From positions 22,094 through 86,093 of the forward strand of contig NZ_JBEQZJ010000012.1 in NCBI RefSeq assembly GCF_045223415.1: a stretch of 64,000 bases of DNA, read 5' to 3'. Of this stretch, positions 1 through 7,642 are shown one piece after another. How positions within the stretch are numbered: position 1 is the stretch's first letter; the number at the start of each line of letters is the position of its first letter. A program made the position numbers and the translations under genes. The notes under the pieces are model-generated. The model was given only the letters and a program-made list of their open reading frames with translations, had not been told where the DNA came from and did not search any database. This DNA comes from Hoskinsella mucinilytica (GTDB lineage: Bacteria; Bacillota_I; Bacilli_A; Erysipelotrichales; Erysipelotrichaceae).

Positions 1-1
1 C

Positions 2-880
2 GACTCTATGGATACTGTAGATGCTTTGAGCCAGTGGGCAAAAGCAAACAACATCAACAAACGTTTTGTTGGTATCCCTAAGACAGTAGATAATGACTTA
101 ATGGTAACTGATCACTGTCCTGGTTTTGCTTCAGGTGCAAAATTCGCAAATGAAGTAGTGAATGCTACTTGGTTGGATTATAACGTATATACTCGTGAAG
201 AAGTATTTATCCTTGAAACAATGGGTAGAGATGCTGGTTGGTTAGCAGGATCTACAGTTGTTACAGGAAGAGTAGATTTGATCGTATTGCCTGAAGTTGA
301 TTTTGATAAAGAAAACTTCCTTGCACAGGTTAAAAAATGCATGGAAGAAAAAGGTAAATGCTATATCGTAACAAGCGAAGGTGCTCACTATGCTGATGGT
401 TCTTACATCGCTGCCGGAGAAGCTGTAAATGATGGCTTTGGACATGCAGTTTTAGGTGGAGCTGGTGAAAACTTGAAAAACATGATCTTGGAAGCTGGTA
501 TTGCTCCTCGTGCTAAAGTACAGGACTTAAGTACTGCAGCTCGTTCTAGTAACTTTGCTCAGTCATTGGTTGATGTTACAGAAGCATTTGAATTAGGTAT
601 GTCAGCACACGCAAGAAGTGCAAACGGAACATTCACAGGACATGTTGTAGCTGTTCAAAGAGAATACATTGATGGAAAATACAATGCTAAATTCATCTCA
701 GGACCAGCTGAAGATTTCGCAAATCATGTAAAACACGTACCAACTGAATGGATCCTTCCAGATTACCAGGGATTAACTCAAGAATTCTATGACTATATTA
801 CACCATTGATTCAAGGTGAACCAACATTGATCATGGAAAACGGTATTCCTGCAACTGTAGTACCTTTCAATAAAAGATAA
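2..880 (+). CDS. pfp: Pyrophosphate-dependent 6-phosphofructokinase, 3' part
   Basis: This is the C-terminal part of a phosphofructokinase that phosphorylates fructose 6-phosphate in glycolysis. The reading frame is open to the window edge, so the Met at position 8 is internal and the true start lies upstream. The motif PKTVDND (residues 24-30 counted from that Met) carries a Lys where ATP-dependent enzymes usually have Gly, and MGRDAGW replaces the ATP-type MGRHAGD. Both are hallmarks of PPi-using enzymes, so I infer pyrophosphate as phosphoryl donor. The gene ends with its own terminator. The family is certain; donor specificity is a motif-based inference. Confidence 0.9.
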   Translation, partial: DSMDTVDALSQWAKANNINKRFVGIPKTVDNDLMVTDHCPGFASGAKFANEVVNATWLDYNVYTREEVFILETMGRDAGWLAGSTVVTGRVDLIVLPEVDFDKENFLAQVKKCMEEKGKCYIVTSEGAHYADGSYIAAGEAVNDGFGHAVLGGAGENLKNMILEAGIAPRAKVQDLSTAARSSNFAQSLVDVTEAFELGMSAHARSANGTFTGHVVAVQREYIDGKYNAKFISGPAEDFANHVKHVPTEWILPDYQGLTQEFYDYITPLIQGEPTLIMENGIPATVVPFNKR

Positions 881-892
881 ATAAAACCAAAG

Positions 893-926
893 GTGGTTGA
901 GTTATATGCTCAATCACTTTTTTTTC
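893..926 (+). terminator. Rho-independent terminator after pfp
   Basis: A 9-bp stem (893-901 with 909-917, one G-U pair) with a 7-nt loop is followed by eight T residues (918-925). It closes the phosphofructokinase transcript. Confidence 0.9.
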
Positions 927-1137
927 ATGAATAGTCATTGTGTTTTGAATATCAAAATAATAAATTTAAAAAAATGAATATGTTCACGATTTGTAAACAA
1001 AATGGAAAAATGGCTACAAAATTGTAAAAAATATACTTTTTTAACAGTTAATGCTTACATTTTCATAAATTATGCATATTTTTTCAATAAAATGAAATAT
1101 TTTACAAGATTTTCAAATGAAAAAATTGTTAAAATTA
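927..1137. other. AT-rich intergenic stretch upstream of the peptide transporter
   Basis: This very A+T-rich segment between the pfp terminator and the opp promoter holds no open frame with a ribosome binding site and no strong hairpin. It may supply UP-element-like or regulator binding sequence, but I can point to no specific operator. Confidence 0.4.
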
Positions 1138-1166
1138 TTGTAATTCTGTGTGAAGTAGTTTATAAT
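1138..1166 (+). promoter_or_regulatory. Promoter of the oligopeptide transporter operon
   Basis: TTGTAA (1138-1143) and a perfect TATAAT (1161-1166) are separated by 17 bp, matching a housekeeping sigma-A promoter. AGGAGGG at 1188-1194 precedes the ATG at 1201. Confidence 0.75.
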
Positions 1167-1200
1167 TAGTGACATATCAGGAATGATAGGAGGGTAATTT

Positions 1201-2910
1201 ATGAAAAAAATGTTAACCCTGTTGGTAGCAGGATTAATGATGGTATCTATGACTGCATGTGGTTCTAAAAGTGGGTCATCAGATGCAACATTGAGAGTAG
1301 GTTCACTGGAATTAGATGGTGTAATCTCTCCAATCTACTATACAACTGCATATGATGGATATGCTGTTGATTTGATTTTCGATTCATTATTGGACTACAA
1401 TGCAAATTCTGAGCTTGTTCCAGAGTTGGCTGCAGAAATGCCAACCGTTAGTGAGGATGGTAAACAAGTTACATTCAAACTAAAAGATGGTTTGAAATTC
1501 TCTGATGGTTCAGATTTGACATCTGAAGATGTTCGTTTCACATTTGAAGTAACTGCAGACCCAAGCTACACAGGTCGTTTTGGTACAACAGCACAGAACA
1601 TCGAAGGATGGGAAGAGTTCAACAAGAAAGGTTCAACTGTTGAACATTTATCAGGAATTGAAACACCTGATGAAAAAACAATCATTTTCAACTTAAAAGA
1701 AGCAAGAAACGATGCTGTAGCTGACTTAGGTACTACTTATGGAATCATTTCATATGATCAGTTCAAAGACAGTTATAAAAAAGGAAATACAAAAGCAATC
1801 GAAGAAGCTACTACAGAAACGATTGGATCTGGTCCTTATAAACTAAATAAATATGACAAAGCATCTGGTGCTAGCTTTGTAAAGAATGAAAATTTCACTA
1901 CAAATGATGGTGCTTATGCTGTTAAGAACATTGTAATTCAGCACGTTACTGATTCTACTGAATTAGAAGCTTTAACAACGGATAGTGTTGACTTACTTCC
2001 AGCAAGCTTAAATGCAGATAAGGTATCAACAATTAGTTCTAAAGAAGGATATACTTACCATGATTATGCTCGTGCAGGTATCGGATATGTAACATTTAAT
2101 ACAGAAAATGGTGCTACATCTGATCCAGCAGTAAGAAAAGCATTGATTTATGCTATTAACCGTGATGGATTCAACGATTCATACTTCGGATGGACTGATG
2201 AAGCAAGTGATGAATTGAAAGAAATCAAATTGGGATATGCTCCAAAAGCATTTATCAACCCTGTTAGTTCTTTAGGTGATGTTGTAAGAGGCGAAAGAAA
2301 AATCGATGGTCTTGCAGATTACACTTATGATTTAGAAAAAGCAAAATCCATTCTTGATGAAGCAGGATGGAAAGTAGGAGCTGATGGTGTCAGAGAAAAA
2401 GATGGACAGAAATTAGAAATCAAATTCTTGGCATCTGAAGGAAACTCTGTACTTGAAACTTTGTTGCCATTGTTTGAAAAAGACTGGGCTAAAGAATTGG
2501 GCGTTGATCTAAAGAAAACAACAGTAGATATGAACACAATGTTCTCTAAATTAGAGTCTACTGAAGCTGCTTCTGAATGGAATGCTGCATTCCTAGCTGT
2601 TGGTTTCACAGGTACTACTTTAACTGAAATCAATACAATGTTCCATAGTTCTGATGATAGATTAAGCAACTATGCAGGATTAAAAGATGCTGAGCTTGAT
2701 GCATTACTTGAAAAAGCACAGGGAACTGTTGACAATGATGGTGCAAAAGCTGCTTATGAAAAAGTATTGGTAAAAGCTATGGATGATGCTGCTTATTATC
2801 CATTATATGCAAACCGTTACTTCGATCTATACAATAACAGAGTTAAAAACTTGAATACAAGCTCTGTATACAGCTGGGCAAAAGCAATGGCTGATGTAAC
2901 TATAGACTAA
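1201..2910 (+). CDS. oppA: Peptide ABC transporter substrate-binding lipoprotein
   Basis: The 569-residue protein belongs to the family 5 extracellular solute-binding proteins (OppA/DppA type), which capture peptides or nickel chelates outside the membrane. A signal peptide with lipobox MTAC puts the lipidated Cys at residue 20. Family-typical segments include the LKDGLKFSDGSDLTSEDV stretch (about residues 95-115) and the PAVRKALIYAINRD region near residue 310. It is the first gene of an operon with two permeases and two ATPases. Substrate specificity cannot be read from sequence; peptides are the default expectation, and dpp or app naming would be equally fair. Confidence 0.93.
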   Translation: MKKMLTLLVAGLMMVSMTACGSKSGSSDATLRVGSLELDGVISPIYYTTAYDGYAVDLIFDSLLDYNANSELVPELAAEMPTVSEDGKQVTFKLKDGLKFSDGSDLTSEDVRFTFEVTADPSYTGRFGTTAQNIEGWEEFNKKGSTVEHLSGIETPDEKTIIFNLKEARNDAVADLGTTYGIISYDQFKDSYKKGNTKAIEEATTETIGSGPYKLNKYDKASGASFVKNENFTTNDGAYAVKNIVIQHVTDSTELEALTTDSVDLLPASLNADKVSTISSKEGYTYHDYARAGIGYVTFNTENGATSDPAVRKALIYAINRDGFNDSYFGWTDEASDELKEIKLGYAPKAFINPVSSLGDVVRGERKIDGLADYTYDLEKAKSILDEAGWKVGADGVREKDGQKLEIKFLASEGNSVLETLLPLFEKDWAKELGVDLKKTTVDMNTMFSKLESTEAASEWNAAFLAVGFTGTTLTEINTMFHSSDDRLSNYAGLKDAELDALLEKAQGTVDNDGAKAAYEKVLVKAMDDAAYYPLYANRYFDLYNNRVKNLNTSSVYSWAKAMADVTID

Positions 2911-2941
2911 AGCTTAAAAGAAAACAGAAGTGATGAAATTG

Positions 2942-2981
2942 ATAAGAGCAAGTCAAACAACTTGCTCTTATGTACGTTTTT
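2942..2981 (+). terminator. Intercistronic hairpin between binding protein and permeases
   Basis: A perfect 12-bp stem (2942-2953 with 2960-2971) with a 6-nt loop is followed only by a weak T stretch (2977-2981). It probably acts as a partial terminator or mRNA-stabilising end, giving more binding protein than membrane components. Confidence 0.7.
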
Positions 2982-3004
2982 AGATGATTGAATGAGGTGA
3001 TCAA

Positions 3005-3988
3005 ATGTTAAAGTATATCGTCAAAAGATTATTGAATCTGATCCCTGTGATTTTCGTAAGTTCTGTACTTATTTTTTCCGTTGTGCAGGCAATGCCAGGT
3101 GACCCAGTAACTGCTTATCTGGGATCAGGAGCTAAGGTGACTGCAGAACAGAGAGAAGCATTGCGTGAAGAATTGGGATTAAACGCATCCGCACCAGAGC
3201 AGTATGTACGTTGGGTAGGACGTTTTGTAACAGGTGATTTAGGACAAAGTTTGAAATTAAAACAACCAGTAGCTACCGTTATTGGTGATTATGTGTGGAA
3301 TACATTCTATTTGAATGCAATTTCATTAATCATAGCATTGCTTGTCGCAATACCGGTTGGTATTAAACAAGCAGTGAAAAAAGGTGGTGCTTTTGATAAT
3401 GGGATGTCTGTCTTCTCATTACTTGGAATCAGTGTGCCAACCTTCTTCTTTGCATTGGTACTGATTTTCTTTGTAGCATTGAATATACCGGGGTTTCCGA
3501 TTAGTGGTATGAGAGATGCAACATTATCAGCATTTGGATATAATAATTTCTTTCAGGAAATAGCCGATATTGCCGTTCACAGTATATTACCTGTGATCGT
3601 GTTGGCATTTAGTACATTTGCAACATTTGTTCGTTATGTACGAAATTCTATGATTGAAGTTATCAATCAAGACTACATTAGAACCGCACGTTCTAAAGGT
3701 TTAAAAGAAAAAGTGGTAATCTATAAACATGCGTTTAGAAATGCATTGATTCCATTGGTTACTCTGCTTGGTTTATATATTCCAAGTTTGTTTAGTGGCG
3801 CTATCATATTGGAATCTGTATTTATCTGGCCGGGATTAGGAAAAATCCTTATCGATGCAATCAATGCTCGTGATAATTCACTGGTAATGGCTTGTTTGAT
3901 GTTCAGTGCGATTCTTATGGTAATTGGTAATCTATTAGCTGATATTTTCTATTCGTTGGTTGACCCACGAATCAAGATAGATGAATAG
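3005..3988 (+). CDS. oppB: Peptide ABC transporter permease (OppB/DppB type)
   Basis: The 327-residue integral membrane protein opens with the OppB-type N-terminus (LKYIVKRLLNLIPVIF), has about six hydrophobic segments, and contains the coupling-helix EAA-like region around RTARSKGLKEKVVIYKHAFRNA that contacts the ATPases. The AMPGDP motif after the first membrane helix is typical of this family. It partners with the next gene to form the transmembrane channel. A ribosome binding site (GAGGTGAT) overlaps the spacer just upstream of the ATG. Confidence 0.93.
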   Translation: MLKYIVKRLLNLIPVIFVSSVLIFSVVQAMPGDPVTAYLGSGAKVTAEQREALREELGLNASAPEQYVRWVGRFVTGDLGQSLKLKQPVATVIGDYVWNTFYLNAISLIIALLVAIPVGIKQAVKKGGAFDNGMSVFSLLGISVPTFFFALVLIFFVALNIPGFPISGMRDATLSAFGYNNFFQEIADIAVHSILPVIVLAFSTFATFVRYVRNSMIEVINQDYIRTARSKGLKEKVVIYKHAFRNALIPLVTLLGLYIPSLFSGAIILESVFIWPGLGKILIDAINARDNSLVMACLMFSAILMVIGNLLADIFYSLVDPRIKIDE

Positions 3989-4003
3989 AGAGGTTGGTAA
4001 GTT

Positions 4004-4918
4004 ATGGCAAAAAAAGAAAAAGAAGTGATCCTGGATACAGGAGAGAAGATAGAATCTATTGGTCCTTGGAGAATTGCTTGGAACAAGTTTAAAGCGAATA
4101 AAATAGCGATGGCTGGACTTATCATCTTCATCATTATAGCATTATCTGTAATCATTGTTCCTATGTTGACAGGTGTTGATGTTACAGATTTAAATTTAGG
4201 AAACGGACATGCGGCTCCAAGTGGCGAGCATTGGCTTGGTACTGATAAACAGGGTCGTGATGTATTCTTCCGTTTATTCCTTGGAGGAAGAGTTTCCATC
4301 ATGGTTGGAGTCATTGCGGCTTTGATTACCGTAGTTTTAGGTTGTGTCATTGGTGGTATTGCCGGATATTATGGTGGTATCGTTGATAACCTATTGATGC
4401 GTTTTTCAGAGATTATCTACTCTCTTCCATTTACACCGATGATCTTGGCTGTAAGTGCCGCATTGTTGTGGACACCTCAGGATCAAAAAATGTATATTGT
4501 TTCATTATTGATCGGTGCTTTATCTTGGCCTGGTTTGGCACGTCTTGTACGAGGACAGATTTTAACGCTTCGAGAACAAGAGTTCATGCAGGCTTGTACT
4601 TCATTGGGTATTAGTGATTTTTCTAAGATATTTAAACATTTGATGCCAAATGTGTTGAACTTAATTATCGTAAATGCAACGTTAACAATGGCAAGTGCCA
4701 TTCTGACTGAGGCTGGGTTATCTTTCCTTGGTATGGGTGTTGTTCCGCCAACACCAACTTGGGGTAATATGATGAACTTAGCAAGAGATGCGATGATATT
4801 TAGAAATTATCCATGGGAATGGATTCCGGCAGGGGTCATGTGTTTATTGACTGTAATTTCCATCAATCTTGTTGGTGAGGGATTACGTGATGCATTTGAT
4901 CCTAAGGAATTGAATTAG
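4004..4918 (+). CDS. oppC: Peptide ABC transporter permease (OppC/DppC type)
   Basis: This 304-residue second permease has the OppC-type cytoplasmic N-terminal extension before the first membrane helix (about residues 34-57), the HWLGTDKQGRDVF segment diagnostic of the OppC N-terminal domain, and the coupling motif near QACTSLGISDFSKIFKHLMPN. It lies 15 nt after oppB and would form the heterodimeric pore with it. Confidence 0.93.
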   Translation: MAKKEKEVILDTGEKIESIGPWRIAWNKFKANKIAMAGLIIFIIIALSVIIVPMLTGVDVTDLNLGNGHAAPSGEHWLGTDKQGRDVFFRLFLGGRVSIMVGVIAALITVVLGCVIGGIAGYYGGIVDNLLMRFSEIIYSLPFTPMILAVSAALLWTPQDQKMYIVSLLIGALSWPGLARLVRGQILTLREQEFMQACTSLGISDFSKIFKHLMPNVLNLIIVNATLTMASAILTEAGLSFLGMGVVPPTPTWGNMMNLARDAMIFRNYPWEWIPAGVMCLLTVISINLVGEGLRDAFDPKELN

Positions 4919-4930
4919 AGGTGAATATAT

Positions 4931-5947
4931 ATGTCAGTGAATAAGAAAATATTAGAAGTTAAGAATCTGCGTGTATATTTCAACACGAAAAAGGGTGTAT
5001 CCAAAGCAGTAGATGGCAACGATTTCACAATGTATGAAAATGAAACTTTGGCAATCGTTGGAGAGTCAGGCTGTGGCAAGAGCGTAACTGCAATGTCAAT
5101 TTTAGGTCTTGTTGGAAACCCTGGTAAGATCATGGAAGATTCCCAAATTATGTATATGGGTGATGTAGAGCGTGATGAAGAAGGAATCGATCTTTCAAAG
5201 TGTAGTGATAAGCAGATTCGTGATGTACGTGGAAATGGTATTTCTATGATATTTCAGGAACCAATGACTTCTTTGAATCCTGTTTATACAGTTGGGGCTC
5301 AGATTACGGAAAATATCCATCTTCATGAAGATGTGAAAAAAGAAGAAGCAGAGGCACGAGCAATTGAGTTATTGAAAACCGTTGGTATTTCAAGACCAGA
5401 AAAAATATTTAAAAATTATCCATATCAGCTTTCCGGTGGTATGTGTCAGCGTGTTATGATTGCAATGGCATTGTCTTGTAGTCCTAAGTTATTGATTGCA
5501 GATGAGCCTACGACCGCCCTTGATGTTACCATTCAGGCACAGATCCTGTCTTTGATGAACGAATTAAAAGAAAAAACAGGAACTAGTATCATGTTGATTA
5601 CACATGATTTAGGGGTTGTTGCTCAGGTAGCTGATTATGTCAATGTAATGTATGCTGGTAAGGTAGTTGAAACAGCGGCAGTAGATGAATTGTTTGAAAA
5701 TCCAAAGCATCCATATACGATTGGATTAATGAAGAGCATGCCAAGTTTGGCTACGGAAGGAACAAGACTTGCGACTATCGAAGGAAATGTACCAAATCCG
5801 CTTTATTTGCCTAAGGGATGCTACTTCGCTGATCGATGTGAGAAAGCAATGCCAAAATGTAGAGAATCACAGCCTGGCAAAGTAAAAATCAAATCCAGAC
5901 ATCATGTATCATGTTTCTTATATGATGAAACTGGATCAGATCAGTAG
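4931..5947 (+). CDS. oppD: Peptide ABC transporter ATP-binding protein (OppD type)
   Basis: The 338-residue ATPase powers import. It carries Walker A GESGCGKS (about residues 44-51), signature LSGGMCQR, Walker B LLIADEP and the switch His of ITHD. The C-terminal oligopeptide-transporter extension with clustered Cys residues (GCYFADRCEKAMPKC) is present, as in OppD/DppD proteins that bind an Fe-S cluster or metal there. It pairs with the following ATPase. Confidence 0.94.
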   Translation: MSVNKKILEVKNLRVYFNTKKGVSKAVDGNDFTMYENETLAIVGESGCGKSVTAMSILGLVGNPGKIMEDSQIMYMGDVERDEEGIDLSKCSDKQIRDVRGNGISMIFQEPMTSLNPVYTVGAQITENIHLHEDVKKEEAEARAIELLKTVGISRPEKIFKNYPYQLSGGMCQRVMIAMALSCSPKLLIADEPTTALDVTIQAQILSLMNELKEKTGTSIMLITHDLGVVAQVADYVNVMYAGKVVETAAVDELFENPKHPYTIGLMKSMPSLATEGTRLATIEGNVPNPLYLPKGCYFADRCEKAMPKCRESQPGKVKIKSRHHVSCFLYDETGSDQ

Positions 5948-5959
5948 GAGGATTTGCAT

Positions 5960-6943
5960 ATGGAAAAGAAAAAAATATTAGAAGTCAAAGACCTAACCAA
6001 ATATTTTCCACTTGGAAAAGGAAAAATAAAAGAAGGTCAGCCATGTGTTAAGGCTGTTGAAGGCGTTAGTTTTGATTTGTATGAAGGAGAAACACTTGGG
6101 TTAGTTGGAGAATCCGGATGTGGAAAATCTACGCTTGGTCGTGCAATTCTTAGATTACATGAACCTACAAGTGGTAGTGTTATCTTCAATGGCGAAGATG
6201 TGTTGAAAAAGAGTCGTAAGGAAATGAGAAAACTTCGTGAGGAAATGCAATTTATTTTCCAAGATCCTTACAGCTCTTTGAATCCTAGAATGAACGTATT
6301 CAATATCTTAAGTGAACCTTTGATTGCACATGGAATGTTTAAAAGAGGACCTGAATTAGAGGAATATATCAAAAAATTAATGGAACGTTGTGGCTTACCA
6401 AGCTATTATTGTTATCGTTATCCACATCAATTCTCAGGTGGACAGCGTCAACGTATCGGGATTGCACGATCTCTTGCATTGAATCCGAGATTTATCATTT
6501 GTGATGAGCCTGTAAGTGCATTGGATGTATCTATTCAATCACAGATCATCAACTTGATGATGGATATGCAAGAAGAAAAAAATATTTCTTATATCTTTAT
6601 TTCCCATGATTTGAGCGTTGTAAAGCATATTTCTGATCGTGTTGGTGTTATGTATTTGGGAAGTCTTGTGGAAATTGCTGATAAAGATGAAATTTATGCG
6701 AATCCACAGCATCCATATACGAAGGCACTGATGTCCGCAATACCAATTCCTGATCCGAAAAGCAAGACACAAATGCATGCGATCAAGGGAGAAATTCCAA
6801 GTAATGTAAATATTCCATCAGGCTGTAAATTCCATCCTAGATGTCCTTTTGCGACAGAGAAATGTAAAGCAGAAGTGCCACAGGTAAAGGAAATCAAGCC
6901 AGGACATTTTGTTCAATGTCATTTTGCCGGAGAATTTGAATGA
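5960..6943 (+). CDS. oppF: Peptide ABC transporter ATP-binding protein (OppF type)
   Basis: The second ATPase has Walker A GESGCGKST, signature FSGGQRQR, Walker B FIICDEP and the C-terminal extension with GCKFHPRCPFATEKC. I choose the ATG at 5960 because AGGAGG at 5946-5951 sits 8 nt upstream; an in-frame TTG at 5954 is too close to that site. The start is 12 nt after oppD, and its stop overlaps the next small gene by 4 nt (ATGA), indicating translational coupling. Confidence 0.94.
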   Translation: MEKKKILEVKDLTKYFPLGKGKIKEGQPCVKAVEGVSFDLYEGETLGLVGESGCGKSTLGRAILRLHEPTSGSVIFNGEDVLKKSRKEMRKLREEMQFIFQDPYSSLNPRMNVFNILSEPLIAHGMFKRGPELEEYIKKLMERCGLPSYYCYRYPHQFSGGQRQRIGIARSLALNPRFIICDEPVSALDVSIQSQIINLMMDMQEEKNISYIFISHDLSVVKHISDRVGVMYLGSLVEIADKDEIYANPQHPYTKALMSAIPIPDPKSKTQMHAIKGEIPSNVNIPSGCKFHPRCPFATEKCKAEVPQVKEIKPGHFVQCHFAGEFE

Positions 6944-7128
6944 GTAAACCGGCTTTAAAAGATCTATTAAAGAAGAAAAAGAAAGACCCGGAAAAGGAAT
7001 CGCAATTAGAAAAAGGTGATTTTCTTGCATTGTTGATTGCCGGAGTATCGGTGTTTTTCCCAATTTTGATTGCCGCAATCGTGATATTAGCACTCTTTAT
7101 TTTTGGGTGGAATGCATTTTTCGGATAA
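6940..7128 (+). CDS. Small single-span membrane protein at the end of the opp operon
   Basis: The 62-residue product has a highly basic N-terminal half (LKKKKKDPEK) and one long hydrophobic helix (about residues 28-57). Its ATG overlaps the oppF stop codon (ATGA, 6940-6943), and a terminator follows directly, so it is an integral part of the operon. I do not recognise the family. The position suggests a small auxiliary subunit or stabiliser of the transporter, but that is inference from context only. Confidence 0.75.
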   Translation: MSKPALKDLLKKKKKDPEKESQLEKGDFLALLIAGVSVFFPILIAAIVILALFIFGWNAFFG

Positions 7129-7134
7129 TCAAGT

Positions 7135-7166
7135 AAAGTTAGGAATAAAAATCCTAACTTTTTTTT
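7135..7166 (+). terminator. Terminator of the opp operon
   Basis: A 10-bp perfect stem (7135-7144 with 7152-7161) is followed by a run of T residues. It ends the oppA-oppF-small membrane protein transcript. Confidence 0.92.
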
Positions 7167-7181
7167 AATTTTTTTAGGATT

Positions 7182-7210
7182 TTTACCTCTTGATTACGTA
7201 TATATATAAT
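7182..7210 (+). promoter_or_regulatory. Promoter of the 102-residue unknown gene
   Basis: TTTACC (7182-7187) and TATAAT (7205-7210) are spaced by 17 bp, and GAGAGG lies just upstream of the ATG at 7225. Confidence 0.6.
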
Positions 7211-7224
7211 AGAGAGGTAATTTT

Positions 7225-7533
7225 ATGAGAATACAAGATAACGAAAAAAATATGAGCCATTTGGGAAGTATTTATCAAAAAGGAAAACAATTAGATGATC
7301 TAGATGAATTTGCATGCTTACATATGGATGAAACACTATATTATCGAAAGCAACTAAAAAAAGAATTTGATCAAATACTGGAAACATTACCATCTGTGCA
7401 ATCTATGATCTTATGTAATGATTATTTGAATCCAGTTGAAGAGGACTGGTGGCGGAATTTTTATCCTGCTGGTAAGTATTACCGGTTGAAAAATATTGCA
7501 ATCGACGCATTCTTTCATTGCTTATACACCTGA
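7225..7533 (+). CDS. Uncharacterised 102-residue protein
   Basis: This is a small soluble protein without signal peptide or membrane segment. The C-terminal half (about residues 55-98, ending WWRNFYPAGKYYRLKNIAIDAFF) vaguely resembles the last helices of ArpU/RinA-like sigma-region-4 proteins, which have a YYRLK..A...F pattern, so a nucleic-acid-binding role is conceivable. The resemblance is weak and the central helix-turn-helix is not obvious. It has its own promoter and ribosome binding site and lies between opp and ptsI. Confidence 0.65.
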   Translation: MRIQDNEKNMSHLGSIYQKGKQLDDLDEFACLHMDETLYYRKQLKKEFDQILETLPSVQSMILCNDYLNPVEEDWWRNFYPAGKYYRLKNIAIDAFFHCLYT

Positions 7534-7546
7534 AAAATGTTATCAT
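7518..7546 (+). promoter_or_regulatory. Candidate ptsI promoter
   Basis: TTGCTT (7518-7523), inside the end of the preceding gene, and TATCAT (7541-7546) are separated by 17 bp. This would give a leader of about 90 nt before ptsI. Confidence 0.5.
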
Positions 7547-7642
7547 TTAATGTAGAGGTAGAGTCATGTAAGGGTATGCAACATCGTGATTTTACCAATA
7601 AAACTTTTTTATAAGTATTTAATACAAGAGGAGGATGTACTT

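Noticed and set aside
1020..1060. Pho-box-like TTAACA upstream of the opp operon
   Set aside because: Only one match occurs, without 11-bp periodicity or the 9-bp distance to the -10; a normal -35/-10 pair explains the promoter.
7586..7642. N-terminal extension of enzyme I
   Set aside because: No ribosome site precedes it and enzyme I homologues begin at the MLKGIAAS position.
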